Source of the DNA: Micromonospora sp. M71_S20 | Lineage (GTDB): Bacteria; Actinomycetota; Actinomycetes; Mycobacteriales; Micromonosporaceae | DNA length: 64,000 nucleotides | Assembly (NCBI RefSeq): GCF_003664255.1 | Contig: NZ_RCCV01000001.1 | Location: 1,178,001 to 1,242,000 of the forward strand | Reading direction: 5' to 3' | Shown: positions 52,989-63,091 of the stretch, in pieces | How positions within the stretch are numbered: the stretch's first letter is position 1 | Layout: each line of letters opens with the position of its first letter | Translations under genes and position numbers: made by a program | The notes under the pieces: model-generated | The model's database searches: none | What the model was told of the DNA's origin: nothing | Seen by the model: the letters and a program-made list of their open reading frames with translations, nothing else

Positions 52989-53608
52989 AGATCCGACCGC
53001 TGAGCATCGACGGGGCCTGGGAGATCAACCCGAAGCAACACGGCGACCCGCGCGGGCTGTTCATGGAGTGGTACCGCTTCGACCAGCTCGCTGCCGCGGT
53101 CGGGCATCCACTCCGACTCGCCCAGGGCAACCTGTCGGTCTCCGCGCGCAGCGTGGTCCGCGGCATCCACTTCGCCGACGTGCCACCCGGCCAGGCCAAG
53201 TACGTGACCTGCGTACGCGGTGCCGTCATCGACGTGGTCGTGGACATCCGCGTGGGCTCGCCGACCTTCGCGCGGTGGGAGGCGATCCGCCTCGACGACG
53301 TCGACCGGCGCGCCGTCTACGTCAGCGAGGGGCTGGGCCACGGCTTCTGCGCCCTCACCGACGACGCGACCCTGAGCTACCTCTGCTCCACCACGTACAA
53401 CCCCACGGCTGAGCACACCGTGCACCCGCTCGACCCCGAACTGGCGATCGACTGGCCGGCGGAGTCACCGCAGCTGTCGGCCCGGGACGCAGCCGCGCCG
53501 AGCCTGGCCGAGGCGCGGGAATCGGGACTGCTGCCGAACTACCAGGCCTGCCGCGCGTTCACCGCCAGCCAGGATGTGGGAGCTGACCCCGCCTGCGGCG
53601 GAAGATAG
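52985..53608 (+). CDS. rfbC: dTDP-4-dehydrorhamnose 3,5-epimerase
   Basis: 207 residues from ATG 52985 (ATGA overlap with rfbA). Third step of dTDP-L-rhamnose synthesis. Cupin fold with the catalytic His in [19 protein letters not shown] (~55-73) and [14 protein letters not shown] (~118-131); [10 protein letters not shown] near the N-terminus binds substrate. The four genes make a complete pathway split into two divergent pairs. Confidence 0.94.
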   Translation: MKIRPLSIDGAWEINPKQHGDPRGLFMEWYRFDQLAAAVGHPLRLAQGNLSVSARSVVRGIHFADVPPGQAKYVTCVRGAVIDVVVDIRVGSPTFARWEAIRLDDVDRRAVYVSEGLGHGFCALTDDATLSYLCSTTYNPTAEHTVHPLDPELAIDWPAESPQLSARDAAAPSLAEARESGLLPNYQACRAFTASQDVGADPACGGR

Positions 53609-53732
53609 CCGCTTCCGCCGGACGGTGACCAGCGTTCCCGGCGAGTGGGCGGGCCAGTGTGCGGTGTCGCGCCCGCTGCGGGCCTGGTGATCGTCGCCGG
53701 GCGCCCGGCAGGGCGCTCACCAGGGCCAGGTT

Positions 53733-54992
53733 TCAGTCGCGCGGGAGGAACGGCAGCATCTTCGGTTCGTACCCGCCGAGATAGCGTGCCGGGTCCGCAT
53801 CCAACACCGAGGCCAGCAGCGTACCGAAGACATCCCGGAAGTCCGTCGTCGCCTTGAGGTCGCCGTCGTCCAGGTCGGTCAGGCTCGGCTGCTCCCCGTA
53901 GAGTCCGCCCGCGATCTGAGGACCCAGAACGAAGACGGGCCCGGCGGTGCCGTGGTCGGTGCCGTCGGAGGCGTTCGCACGAACCCGCCGACCAAACTCG
54001 CTGTACACGACCACGGTCACCCGTTGACCGGCCTCGGTCCGCGCCAGCCTGCCCGCGAAGTCGGCCAACGCCTGGTCGAGCTGGCGCAACAGCAGCTCGT
54101 GGCCGGGCCTCTCCGCCGCGTGCGTGTCGAATCCACCGAGGCTCACCGAATACACGCGGGTGGGGACCCCCGCTTCGACGCAGTGGGCCACCCGGGAAAG
54201 CTGTTCGGAAAGGAGGTTCGCCCCGCCCGTGCCCGTCGCCGCGATGTCCGGTTCGGCGGGGAGGTCCGCCCTGGCGTCCACCGCTTCGGCGTCCCGGATG
54301 AGCTGGTCAATCTTGATGAGATTCGCATAGGCGTCCGCAGCCCGTGCCTGCATCTCGGATTCGTTCGGCTCCCGCCGCCCGAGCACCCCGATCATCTCGG
54401 TGGTGACTCCGGCCGGCAACTTGAGCCCACCGATACTCACACAGGCCCCGGTACGGGTCTCTCCCACGAGCAGGGGCGGGAGCATGGGCTCGAAGCTCAC
54501 CGCGGCCTCTGGCGCGGCCTTGATGCCGTCCAACCATCGGCCGACCCAGCCGGAGGTGGCCGGATCGCTCGGTGAGGCGGTCTGCCAGATGTCCATGGAC
54601 CGGAAATGACTGCGGTCCGGTTTGGGATATCCGGCCCCGAGGACGACAGCCAGGCGCTGCCCGCTCCACAGTCGACTCAGGCCCTTCATCACCGGATTCA
54701 ACCCGAGCGAATCGTCGATCCGAAGCACCCGATCAGGCTCGTAGGCCAGCTCAGGTCGGGCCGCGTAGTACGCCGGATCCGCGTAGGGGACTACCGTGTT
54801 GAGCCCGTCGTTGCCGCCGTACAGCGTGACGATGACCAACTTGCGTTTCTTCCGGTGGTCTTCCCCGGCAGACGCGTCGCTCGCGGTCCGCAGGAGCTCC
54901 GCCAGGCCCAGGCCCCCTACCCCGGCGGCGATGGCGCTGCCGCCGACGACGCCGGAAGCCAGGAGAAACCTGCGCCGGGTCAATGCGTCCAT
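53733..54992 (-). CDS. DUF1501 protein, Tat-exported
   Basis: 419 residues from ATG 54990-54992. The N-terminus has a twin-arginine signal (LTRRRFLLASGVVGGSAIA). Further on: LVIVTLYGGNDGLNTVVPY, SLGLNPVMKGL, GGFDTHAAERPGHELLLRQ, VVVYSEFGRRVRANASDGTD and HGTAGPVFVLG. These are typical of DUF1501, related to alkaline-phosphatase/sulfatase folds and of unknown activity. Starts 1 bp after the DUF1800 stop; the two are almost always paired. Confidence 0.92.
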   Translation of the reverse strand: MDALTRRRFLLASGVVGGSAIAAGVGGLGLAELLRTASDASAGEDHRKKRKLVIVTLYGGNDGLNTVVPYADPAYYAARPELAYEPDRVLRIDDSLGLNPVMKGLSRLWSGQRLAVVLGAGYPKPDRSHFRSMDIWQTASPSDPATSGWVGRWLDGIKAAPEAAVSFEPMLPPLLVGETRTGACVSIGGLKLPAGVTTEMIGVLGRREPNESEMQARAADAYANLIKIDQLIRDAEAVDARADLPAEPDIAATGTGGANLLSEQLSRVAHCVEAGVPTRVYSVSLGGFDTHAAERPGHELLLRQLDQALADFAGRLARTEAGQRVTVVVYSEFGRRVRANASDGTDHGTAGPVFVLGPQIAGGLYGEQPSLTDLDDGDLKATTDFRDVFGTLLASVLDADPARYLGGYEPKMLPFLPRD

Positions 54993-54993
54993 G

Positions 54994-56259
54994 TCACGTC
55001 ACCAGATATTCCGGGCTGACCAACCCGAGGGTCAGCAGGCGCTGCGGATCGGTAGTGCCCTTCAGGGCCGAGTACGTCCTGTTGGTCCATGTTTCGACAG
55101 CCAGGACGTGCGCCACGTCTTCCGGAGTCAGCCGCTGGGCGGGGACCAGTTGGGCGATCCGGCCGGCAAGGTTCAGGCGGACCTGCGCCGCCCCGACCGT
55201 CAGCCACTCCGCTCCTGCGGCCCATCCCTCGACACTCGGGGGCGCGAACGGCAACTGCCCCATTCGCTCCAGGGCGTTGAGGGCGTACGTCAGCATCTCG
55301 TCGGACAGCCTCCCCGGCCGCAGACCCAACTGCCGCATCGCGCCGACGAACCACTCCGTGGGCTGCTTGACCAGCTTGCCGGCGCTGGCCTGGAACGCGT
55401 CGTCCTCGAAGAGCTTCCGCAGCATGGCCATCGAGTCCGGGAACGCGCGGACCATGTTGTCGCGGGTGGGCATCGGGATCAGGTCGGCCGACGAGGCGTA
55501 CCGGAACCACAACCGCTCGGCGATGAACCCCGGGCAGGCCTCGTGCTTGAGCAGCAGATCCACCAGCGAGTGGGCGTCGAAGTCCTTCGTGACACCGAGG
55601 ATGCTCTTCCTGCCGCCATCGTGTGAGGCGGGACTGAAGTACGCGCGCCCGCGGTCGTAGTCGATCTTCCAGCCGGTCAGCGCACGGCCCGCCTCCTTCA
55701 CGTCCCGTTCGGTGTACCTGCCGATGCCGAGCATGAAGAGTTCCATCAACTCGCGGCCGAGATTCTCGTTCGGCGCGGTCCGCGTGTTCAGTTGCCCGTC
55801 GAGCCAGTAGATGAGCGCCGGGTCGGTGATCATCCGATGTGCCATCGTCGCGAAGTCGAGCGAGCTGCGCAGCGTCCTGTGCTGCACGAGCATCAGTTGC
55901 GGGCGGATCACCTTCCGGACCGAGGTGGCCCAGTGCCCGTGCCAGAAGAACCACAGCTTCTCGCGGGTCTGGTGGTCTGCGACGGTGAGGCGGTCCAGCC
56001 ACCACTGGGTGATCCGCTTCGTCTGCTCCCGGCGCTCCTCATCCCCCTTGCTCCGCTGGCTGGGAGTGGGGTTCGACAACCCGGCGAAGGGATCCGGGCC
56101 GAGTCCCGGCACGGGAGCCTTCAGGGCCCCCACGTCCGGCGCTGTCGGCGCTGTCAGGGCGGCGACCGTCGCCTCGTACCCTGCCTTCTTCGCAGCAGCC
56201 AGCTCGGCGGAAGTGGGACCGAAGCCGGCGCGGCGAAGTAGCAACGAGGCGTCGGCCAT
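54994..56259 (-). CDS. DUF1800 protein
   Basis: 421 residues from ATG 56257-56259, where homology begins (DASLLLRRAGFGPTSAEL). All-helical, with family motifs FFWHGHWATSVRKV (~125), NRTAPNENLGRELMELFMLG-like TAPNENLGRELMELF (~175), YTERDVKEAGRALTGWKID (~200), VGAMRQLGLRPGRLS. No signal peptide, so it may ride with its DUF1501 partner through Tat. The pair is widespread and often near cell-surface genes; molecular role unknown. Confidence 0.92.
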   Translation of the reverse strand: MADASLLLRRAGFGPTSAELAAAKKAGYEATVAALTAPTAPDVGALKAPVPGLGPDPFAGLSNPTPSQRSKGDEERREQTKRITQWWLDRLTVADHQTREKLWFFWHGHWATSVRKVIRPQLMLVQHRTLRSSLDFATMAHRMITDPALIYWLDGQLNTRTAPNENLGRELMELFMLGIGRYTERDVKEAGRALTGWKIDYDRGRAYFSPASHDGGRKSILGVTKDFDAHSLVDLLLKHEACPGFIAERLWFRYASSADLIPMPTRDNMVRAFPDSMAMLRKLFEDDAFQASAGKLVKQPTEWFVGAMRQLGLRPGRLSDEMLTYALNALERMGQLPFAPPSVEGWAAGAEWLTVGAAQVRLNLAGRIAQLVPAQRLTPEDVAHVLAVETWTNRTYSALKGTTDPQRLLTLGLVSPEYLVT

Positions 56260-56339
56260 GCAGCAAATGTATGCGAAGCCCCTGGTGCGGGCAGACCCCG
56301 GGGCCGGCACCAGCCGGTCAGTGTCGCGGTGACGCGGAT

Positions 56340-56378
56340 GGGCCGCCGAGACGCGCATCGCACGTGTCTCGGCGGCCC
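56340..56378 (-). terminator. Intrinsic terminator after the subtilase gene
   Basis: GGGCCGCCGAGAC pairs perfectly with GTCTCGGCGGCCC around a 13-base loop, 43 bases past the stop at 56422. Confidence 0.75.
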
Positions 56379-56421
56379 ACTGGATCCGTCACGTCAGGAC
56401 GGGGCCCTCAGTCGCTGGTGT

Positions 56422-58473
56422 TCAGCCGACCTTCAGGACCTCGTAGGTGAACATCGTCGACGGGCCCGGATCGGCCACGAACGGATCGAAGCTCGCGATC
56501 AGCGGCGAGCTGCCGCTGTTCGGTGCCTGCACCAGGTTGTAGTTGGTCTGCGACTGGAACAGCAGGTTGCCGTCACCCCAGTGGAAGAGCCAGAAGGACT
56601 GCTCCGCGCCGATCGTGGTGGCGTTGGCGATGAGCGGCCGGGTACCGCCCGACGGCGCGCTGACGAAGCGCTTGTTGACGTGGGAGCGGAATGCGACGGC
56701 GTCGGCGCCCATATCGAGCATGTCGAACTTCTGCCAGTCGCTGGTCGCGGTGGTGGAGTTGGCGATCAGAGCGCTCTTGCCGGCGTCCGCTGCCGTCACG
56801 AACTTGCCGTTGACAGTTGCTCGCAGCACGACGACCGCGGCGGGTGAGGCCCAGATGAACTTCTCGGCCACACCGATGGCGGTGGCGTTGTTGACAAGGG
56901 GCAGGGTGCCGCCGGACGGGGCGGTGACGTACTTTCCGTTGATCTTGGCAATCAGGCTGGTGGTGCCGTCGCCGTTCATGACGACCTGGAACCGCTGGGC
57001 GTCGGTGATGGTGCTGCTGTTGGCGTACAGCGCGGCGGTGCCGCCGGCCGTGGCGGTGACGTGCTTTCCGTTGGCCCAGGACGCGAGCGCGATGTAGCCG
57101 CTGCCGGCGTCGATCACGGTGAACTTCTCCGAGTCACCCATCTGGTTCATGGGCTGGGTGGGGGTCAGCGGCTGGGTGCCGCCGGCGCCGACCGAGACGT
57201 TCTTGCCGTTGGTCAGGGACCGCAGGCCGGTGACCTGCGGCACGGCGGTGGTGCCGATGCGCAGCATCACGTCGCTGGTGTTGTAGGCGGCGGTGTTCCG
57301 CACGACCCGTCGGGTGCCGCCGTAGACGATGACGTTACGCACCTGGGTGGGCGCCCAGGACGGGTTCGCCGACAGCAGCAGCGCGGCGGCGCCAGCGACG
57401 TGCGGGCTGGCCATCGAGGTGCCGCTGTACTTGCCGATCGCGGTGTCGCTGGTGATTACCGAGGACGGGATGTGGTGCCCCGGCGCGTGGATGTCCACAC
57501 ACGGCCCGTAGTTGGAGAACGAGGCGCGGAAGTCGACCTCGTCCGTGGCGCCCACCGTGATCGCCGAGGCCGCGCGGGCCGGCGAGTACGAGCAGGCGTC
57601 GTCCTGGCTGTTGCCGGCGGCGACAGCGTAGGTGATCCCGGAGGCGATGGACGCCTCCACCGCGGCGTCGATCGCGGTGCTGGCTCCACCGCCGAGGCTC
57701 ATGTTCGCCACCGCCGGCTTCACCGCGTTCGCCGTGACCCACTCGATGCCGGCGATGACACCGGCCTCCGTGCCGTTGCCCTCGCAGTCGAGCACCCGCA
57801 CGCCCACCAGCTGCACGGCCTTGGCCACACCGTAGTTGGTGCCGCCGATGGTGCCCGCGACGTGCGTGCCGTGCCCGTCGCAGTCATTCGCGACCGGGTC
57901 GTTGTCGATGAAGTCGTAGCCGTTGCTGGCGCGCCCGCCGAACTCCTGGTGCGTGATCCGGATGCCGCTGTCGATGACGTAGGCGTGCACGTTGCTCGCC
58001 GTGTTCGGGTACGTGTACCGCTTGTTCATCGGCGCGAAGATCTGGTCCAGCCGGTCCAGCCCCCACGACGGCGTGTCCAACTGGGTGTCGCTCTTGGACA
58101 CCTTGCGGTTCTGCTTGACGTAGGCCACCTCGGGGCTGGCGGCCAGCCGCTTCGCCTGCGCCTCGTTCATGCGCGCCGCGAAACCCCGGATCGTGCGCGT
58201 GTACGTGCGCGACACCGTGCCGCCGTACCGCTTGGTCAACGCGGTGGCGTTCGCACCGACCTCGGCCGGCGTGGCCTTGCCGTCCTTGAACACCACGATG
58301 TAACTGTCCTTGATGGCCCCCATGTCGGCGGCACCCAGGATCCCCGCAACCTTCTTGTCGTCCGGCGGAGCCGCGGACGCGGCACCCCCGCCGGACACGG
58401 TTGCCGCGGTCGCGACAGCGGCGAGCGCGAGCCCCGCCACGACCGACCGACAAGCTCGACGAACTTGATACAC
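56422..58473 (-). CDS. Secreted subtilisin-like serine protease with fascin-like C-terminal repeats
   Basis: 683 residues from GTG 58471-58473, preceded by GGGGAG 7 bases upstream. Signal peptide to ~34 (ending ASA), inhibitor I9 propeptide (~50-125, [28 protein letters not shown]), then the S8 domain with Asp168 in VIDSGI, His201 in DGHGTHVAG and Ser353 in [11 protein letters not shown], resembling proteinase K. From ~410 six ~45-residue repeats of the type [18 protein letters not shown] follow, as in fascin/actin-crosslinking beta-trefoils, probably for substrate or carbohydrate binding. Transcribed alone. Confidence 0.94.
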   Translation of the reverse strand: MYQVRRACRSVVAGLALAAVATAATVSGGGAASAAPPDDKKVAGILGAADMGAIKDSYIVVFKDGKATPAEVGANATALTKRYGGTVSRTYTRTIRGFAARMNEAQAKRLAASPEVAYVKQNRKVSKSDTQLDTPSWGLDRLDQIFAPMNKRYTYPNTASNVHAYVIDSGIRITHQEFGGRASNGYDFIDNDPVANDCDGHGTHVAGTIGGTNYGVAKAVQLVGVRVLDCEGNGTEAGVIAGIEWVTANAVKPAVANMSLGGGASTAIDAAVEASIASGITYAVAAGNSQDDACSYSPARAASAITVGATDEVDFRASFSNYGPCVDIHAPGHHIPSSVITSDTAIGKYSGTSMASPHVAGAAALLLSANPSWAPTQVRNVIVYGGTRRVVRNTAAYNTSDVMLRIGTTAVPQVTGLRSLTNGKNVSVGAGGTQPLTPTQPMNQMGDSEKFTVIDAGSGYIALASWANGKHVTATAGGTAALYANSSTITDAQRFQVVMNGDGTTSLIAKINGKYVTAPSGGTLPLVNNATAIGVAEKFIWASPAAVVVLRATVNGKFVTAADAGKSALIANSTTATSDWQKFDMLDMGADAVAFRSHVNKRFVSAPSGGTRPLIANATTIGAEQSFWLFHWGDGNLLFQSQTNYNLVQAPNSGSSPLIASFDPFVADPGPSTMFTYEVLKVG

Positions 58474-58834
58474 GCCAGACTCCCCGTGGGATGAACGTCC
58501 ATCGTTGACAATGGACGGCGTTGCCCTTCGGCACAGACGCAGCCCATCTTCGTCGATCAACGTCATCGGCGGCTCAGCCGTTCGGACCATCTGGTGGCGA
58601 ATGCCAAGGGGTAAGCCCCCGCCGCTATTACCAAGTGGCGGACCGAAGAAGACGGGTGATTACCACCGCGCTCTACTCAGAATGCGAGAGGCTGCCTATT
58701 GCTCGCACAACCGGTACCGACGACTCACCGTCGCAGGTCGCCGATCGGTGCCACGGTCGCGGCCGGATGCTGCACGCCGGCGGGTCCGGGCCCGCCGGCG
58801 CGCAGCGCCGTCATCCAGCGTCTGCTGGCTCGGC
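58474..58834. other. 361 bp upstream of the subtilase
   Basis: Holds the subtilase promoter and the tail after the glycosyltransferase stop at 58835. No gene or strong hairpin is evident; GC content drops near 58500-58700, as expected of a promoter. Confidence 0.4.
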
Positions 58835-60007
58835 TCACCGACCGGGCGTGCCGTCCATCTGCGCACCGGTGGAAAGCGAGGCGTACGCCGCCTGCAACTG
58901 CAGGCGAACCGCCGCCGAGCTGTGGTGTGCCGCCACCCACTCCCGTCCGTTGGCGGCCAGTCGCGCGGCGGTCTCGGGCGCGGACAGCAGCTCACTGACC
59001 GCCGCGATCCAGCCAGCCCCGTCGTCGGCGACGCGGACGTGGACACCGTCCGCCACACCCGCGCGGTCGGCCACCATGCTGGTCGTCACGCTCGGAACGC
59101 CAGCCGACATCGCCTGGATGAGCTTCAGCTGGACGCCGGTGCCCCGGAAGATCGGCGCGATGGCGACGGCAGCATCCGTGTAGTGGGGCTCGACCGCGGG
59201 CGCGTTGGCGTGGAGTTCGATGCCGTTTCCGACCAGTTCCTGCACCGCCTTGGGCGGGTCCGTGCCGACGATCCGGAGCCGGGCGTCCGGGACGGCGTCC
59301 CGAATGCCCTGCCAGCACTCACGCACGAACCACATCAGGCCGTTGACGTTCGCCTCGTAGCTGAGCCGGCCGACGAACAGGACCGTCGGTGCGATCGGGC
59401 CCGCCTGCCGCTGCACGGAGAAGTCGCAGGGGCTTCTGACGAGGAACGTGTTGGGCCGCTCCTGGCCGGGCAGGGACGGGGCGGAGAGCATCAGGGGAAC
59501 CCCCATGCCGACCAACTTGTCCTCCCGGGCCCGCATCCGGGGTGCCTCCACGCGGCCCAACGCCCGCCAGGCGGGGCTGGGTCCGTGCGAGGCGAGTTGC
59601 TCGTAGTACTCGCTGCGGAACTCGTCCAGGTCGACGATGACCGGCGTCGAGCCACAGGCCTCGACCAGGTGGACGGTACGGAAGACGTTGAGGTGCACGA
59701 CGTCCGGCTGGAAGCCGTCCAACTCCCGCCGCAGCGCGTCGGTGAGCGCCTTCGGGCTCGCGTACCCCGTCTGCAACGAGACCCCGGTGCCGAGTGCCCG
59801 CGCGGAGCGCAGCATGGAACCGACGCGTGGGTTGGGGACGAGGGTGCGCTCCTTGACCGGCAGGAGCTCCGCCAGCCGCGCCTCCTCCTCGTCGTGCACC
59901 AGCCCCAGGAAGCGGACATCGTGCTCGGCGGCGAGCATCTCCAGGATCACGAGGCTGCGTGGGCGGACCGATGCCGGGATCCACGGCGCCACAAACAGAA
60001 TCTTCAA
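58835..60007 (-). CDS. Glycosyltransferase, GT-B fold (GT4-like)
   Basis: 390 residues from TTG 60005-60007, which overlaps the stop of the upstream gene (TTGA) and has AGGAGG 8 bases before it. Starts KILFVAPWIPASVRPRSLVI; the C-terminal half has VLFVGRLSYEANVNGLMWFV, LRIVGTDPP and FRGTGVQLKLIQAMSAGVPS, the nucleotide-sugar binding region of GT4-type retaining enzymes. Sugar and acceptor unknown. Last gene in the 64-58.8 kb run. Confidence 0.9.
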   Translation of the reverse strand: MKILFVAPWIPASVRPRSLVILEMLAAEHDVRFLGLVHDEEEARLAELLPVKERTLVPNPRVGSMLRSARALGTGVSLQTGYASPKALTDALRRELDGFQPDVVHLNVFRTVHLVEACGSTPVIVDLDEFRSEYYEQLASHGPSPAWRALGRVEAPRMRAREDKLVGMGVPLMLSAPSLPGQERPNTFLVRSPCDFSVQRQAGPIAPTVLFVGRLSYEANVNGLMWFVRECWQGIRDAVPDARLRIVGTDPPKAVQELVGNGIELHANAPAVEPHYTDAAVAIAPIFRGTGVQLKLIQAMSAGVPSVTTSMVADRAGVADGVHVRVADDGAGWIAAVSELLSAPETAARLAANGREWVAAHHSSAAVRLQLQAAYASLSTGAQMDGTPGR

Positions 60008-60834
60008 ATCGGCAGCCTCCTCAGGGCTGACGCGAGGAGTCGCTGACCCCGCGTGCCATGCTTCGCGAAATAGACATACATGCCGGACCGGTACAGGGGG
60101 TTCTTCCCAACCGCACCGGTGCTGGTGCTCTCCTTGTGCTCGGCGACACTCGTCCCGACCGACGCGACACCCCAGCCACCGGCGCGCAACTGCGTGCACA
60201 GGTCGACGTCCTCGAAGTAGAGGAAGAAGCGGGGGTCGAACCCACCGATGGACCTGAACGCCTCACCCCGTACGAGCATGCAGAACCCCGACACCCAGGC
60301 GGTTTCGCGCACCTGGCCGGTCGGTTCGACATCGAGATACTCGAGCATCTTGAACTTCTTGCGCAAGGGCGTCGCCCGAGCCAGGTGCTGCTTCAGTCGC
60401 CTCGGCACGAGATGGTCGACCTTCAGCGCCGCCAGCCATTCCTTCGCGATGCTCGGCTCGGGCCCCGCCGAGATTCCGAAGCGCCCGTCCGGGTATCGCA
60501 TCAGCGGCGCGACCACGCCCAGCTTCGAGTCGGCCCGCAGTGCCTCCACGAGGTGCGCGAACGACTCGGGGTCGATGTGGCAGTCGGGATTGAGGAGGAA
60601 GTAGGCGTCAGCGTCGGGGAGGGTCTCCGCCGCGGCGTTGATCGCCTTGCCGAAGCCCACGTTGGGCAGCGAGACGACCGGATACCCGAAGGACTTCGCG
60701 ACCTCGACGCTGTCGTCCGTGGAGGAGTTGTCCACGACCACGACATCGTCCACCGGCAGGGCGCCCAGGCAGCCCAGACTCAGGGGAAGCTCCCGGGCCG
60801 AGTTGTAGGAGACGATGATGGCTGCGATTTTCAC
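60004..60834 (-). CDS. Family 2 glycosyltransferase
   Basis: 276 residues from GTG 60832-60834 (GTGA overlap with the upstream gene). GT-A fold: AAIIVSYNSARELPLSL, VVVVDNSSTDDSVEVAKSFG, FLLNPDCHIDPESF (DxD-like), WVSGFCMLVRGEAFRSIGGF, FFLYFEDVDLCTQLRAGGWG. The pattern is that of rhamnosyl- or galactofuranosyltransferases (WbbL/GlfT type), which fits the dTDP-rhamnose genes nearby. Confidence 0.92.
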   Translation of the reverse strand: MKIAAIIVSYNSARELPLSLGCLGALPVDDVVVVDNSSTDDSVEVAKSFGYPVVSLPNVGFGKAINAAAETLPDADAYFLLNPDCHIDPESFAHLVEALRADSKLGVVAPLMRYPDGRFGISAGPEPSIAKEWLAALKVDHLVPRRLKQHLARATPLRKKFKMLEYLDVEPTGQVRETAWVSGFCMLVRGEAFRSIGGFDPRFFLYFEDVDLCTQLRAGGWGVASVGTSVAEHKESTSTGAVGKNPLYRSGMYVYFAKHGTRGQRLLASALRRLPI

Positions 60835-61982
60835 TGTCGACTCGCAATCCCGTAGGCGTCGAGGTACGAGCGGACCGTGTCGTCCCAACGGAACGTCCGC
60901 TCGATGTGTGCACGGGCACGCCGCCCGCGCTGCGCGGCGTCGTCGGGTGACTCGACCGCGGCCCGGACCGCCGCCGCGATCTCGTCGGCCGTCGACGCGG
61001 TGTACAACATCGAGGCGTCACCGCGTACGGACGCGGCCGGTCCACTCGACGTGATGACGGGACAGCCGAGGGCCATGGCGTGTGCCACCTTCATCAGCAC
61101 TCCGCCGCCCACGATCGACGGCACGACGACGGCGTGGGCGTCGAGCATCTCCGACCGGAGGTCGGGCACCGCACCCGTCACCACCACCCTGCCGTCGCTC
61201 TCGCCGAGGCCGACCACGTCGGCGGACGGCTCCGCCCCGACGATTCTGAGTTCCGCCTGCGGCAGGCCCTGCCACACCAGCGGCATCACCTCGCGCGCGA
61301 GGAACTGGGCGACGAGCGCGTTCGCGCGTCGCCACATCGCCCCGGCGAACACCAGTCGCGGTCGCTCCGTCGCTGGCGGCGGCGACCAGGACCGGTCGCC
61401 GACGTGGATTCCCGGCCGGGCGAGCACGGTGTTCGGATTGCGTGCGGCGGCGACCGCGAAGTCGGCGTCGGACAGGGTGATGACGGCGTCCGCCTGGCGG
61501 ATCGCGGCGCGTTCGAACCGTCGCGTCCGAAGCAGCTCGATGAGACGGTACGGCCGTTCCAGGCCGGATGACGCCCGGTAGGACTCCAGCATCACCTTCT
61601 CGGTGATGTCGTGCAGGCCCAGCACCGACGCGGGGCTGATCCCGACGACCTCGGCGGACTGCAGGTACTCCGAGTGCACGACGTCAGGCCGGATCCGGCG
61701 GATGAGCTCGGCGGCCTCCCGGGTCGCTTCTCGCGGCCACGCCTGGCGGAGCCATGCCGGTTCCAGGCGGAGACGGTCCCGGTGGCTCGGACGAGCGGTG
61801 ACCGTGGCGGGCAACAACGTGTACTTCAGATCGTCCGGCTCCGCCGGCGCCGTGTGCTCCGGCGAGTAGACGAAGAGGTCGACCTGCTCAGCCAACCGCG
61901 GGGTGAGCTGCACGATCGTGTCGGCCGCAGCATGGTAGTGGTGCGCGTTGGGCGCGAACGGGGTGAGCAGGAGGACGCGCAT
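60831..61982 (-). CDS. Family 4 glycosyltransferase
   Basis: 383 residues from ATG 61980-61982 (ATGA overlap with the pyruvyltransferase stop). GT-B fold: VLLLTPFAPNAHHYHAA, IRPDVVHSEYLQSAEV, RLVFAGAMWRRANALVAQFL, LRIVGAEPSADV, GGGVLMKVAHAMALGCPVIT. Probably adds a hexose to the lipid-linked glycan. Confidence 0.91.
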   Translation of the reverse strand: MRVLLLTPFAPNAHHYHAAADTIVQLTPRLAEQVDLFVYSPEHTAPAEPDDLKYTLLPATVTARPSHRDRLRLEPAWLRQAWPREATREAAELIRRIRPDVVHSEYLQSAEVVGISPASVLGLHDITEKVMLESYRASSGLERPYRLIELLRTRRFERAAIRQADAVITLSDADFAVAAARNPNTVLARPGIHVGDRSWSPPPATERPRLVFAGAMWRRANALVAQFLAREVMPLVWQGLPQAELRIVGAEPSADVVGLGESDGRVVVTGAVPDLRSEMLDAHAVVVPSIVGGGVLMKVAHAMALGCPVITSSGPAASVRGDASMLYTASTADEIAAAVRAAVESPDDAAQRGRRARAHIERTFRWDDTVRSYLDAYGIASRQ

Positions 61983-63091
61983 CAGCCCAGCCGCTTCACG
62001 AGCGTCGTGACGAACCCTTGCGCGATCCGTCCCTGGGCCGCGACCCGCTGGGCGGCCTCCCGGAACTGCTCGGCGGACGCGGCAGCCGCGGTCGCCGTGC
62101 GGTAGAGCGTGTCGGCGTCGACGTCCGGTGGCACCAGGTACTCGCGGAGCCCCAGGTCGACGAAGGCGTCATGGACCTTCCGCTCGTACGCGATGGCCAC
62201 CGTCGGAACACCGATCGCCACGGCGAGGAGTGCGGCATGCAGGCGGGTGCCGAGGACGAGCTGGTTCGTGGCGAGCGACTGCAACCAGTCGCGGAGCGCT
62301 CCGACGAGAGGCCGGCTGCCGTCCAACGGGGTGGAGTCCAGGTCCAGAAGGTCGCGGAAGGCGCGCTCGTAGATGACGCGGTCGTCCTCGCCGTGTGCTC
62401 CCCGGCCGAAGGCCATCGGAAGGAAGGTGCCCGACCATCCCTCCTGGCGGAGCCGACCGGCACATCCGGTGAGCGCCGCCAGCAGCGAGCCCTCGAGGTC
62501 GGGCGCGAGCGGTCGCATCGACAGCGCGAAGCGGCGGCCGGAGTCGACCCGATCCAGCTCGGGCAGCGGCAGGGTGTACGCCATGTCGCCGATGACCTCT
62601 GCGCCGGAGCCGAAGTGCGACGCGGTTCGCTCGTCGCGCACACCCACCGCGACGCAGGACGCGCCCATGAGACGCAGCATCTGACGACCGACCGGCGTTC
62701 CCCCCTCGCGCACGCCGACGCCGACGGTGGCGACGGGCGTTCCCGCCAGCTTGGCCATCGCGATGATCCGGGCGAACATCGGCAGGGTGCCGGGCCAGGA
62801 CAGGTTGGGGGAACGCTCCTGGAAGACCGTTCCGGGGCCGAGCAGAAGCAGTTGACACGACTTGATCGCGCGCTGCACCGCGACCTGACGCTCGGAGGCA
62901 CCACGAGCCCGCAGTACGGGCATGTGCTCCGTCTGCACGCCATGGAGTTCGGCGACCCGGTCCGGGTTGGGGCAGAAGACCACGAAGGACGCGTTCTCCT
63001 TGACCTCGCGGACGCAGGTGATGAGCGAGTGGAGGAGGATCTCGTCTCCGAGATTGTCCGATCCGAACCACCCGACTATTCCGACCCTCAC
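61982..63091 (-). CDS. Polysaccharide pyruvyl transferase family protein
   Basis: 369 residues from GTG 63089-63091 (GTGA overlap with the flippase stop). Starts VGIVGWFGSDNLGDEILLHS, the signature of the CsaB/WcaK family, then LLLGPGTVFQERSPNLSW, VGVGVREGG, NQLVLGTRLHAALLAVAIGV and PTVAIAYERKVHDAF. Transfers pyruvate from PEP to glycan sugars as a ketal, adding negative charge to the surface polymer. Confidence 0.92.
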   Translation of the reverse strand: MRVGIVGWFGSDNLGDEILLHSLITCVREVKENASFVVFCPNPDRVAELHGVQTEHMPVLRARGASERQVAVQRAIKSCQLLLLGPGTVFQERSPNLSWPGTLPMFARIIAMAKLAGTPVATVGVGVREGGTPVGRQMLRLMGASCVAVGVRDERTASHFGSGAEVIGDMAYTLPLPELDRVDSGRRFALSMRPLAPDLEGSLLAALTGCAGRLRQEGWSGTFLPMAFGRGAHGEDDRVIYERAFRDLLDLDSTPLDGSRPLVGALRDWLQSLATNQLVLGTRLHAALLAVAIGVPTVAIAYERKVHDAFVDLGLREYLVPPDVDADTLYRTATAAAASAEQFREAAQRVAAQGRIAQGFVTTLVKRLG

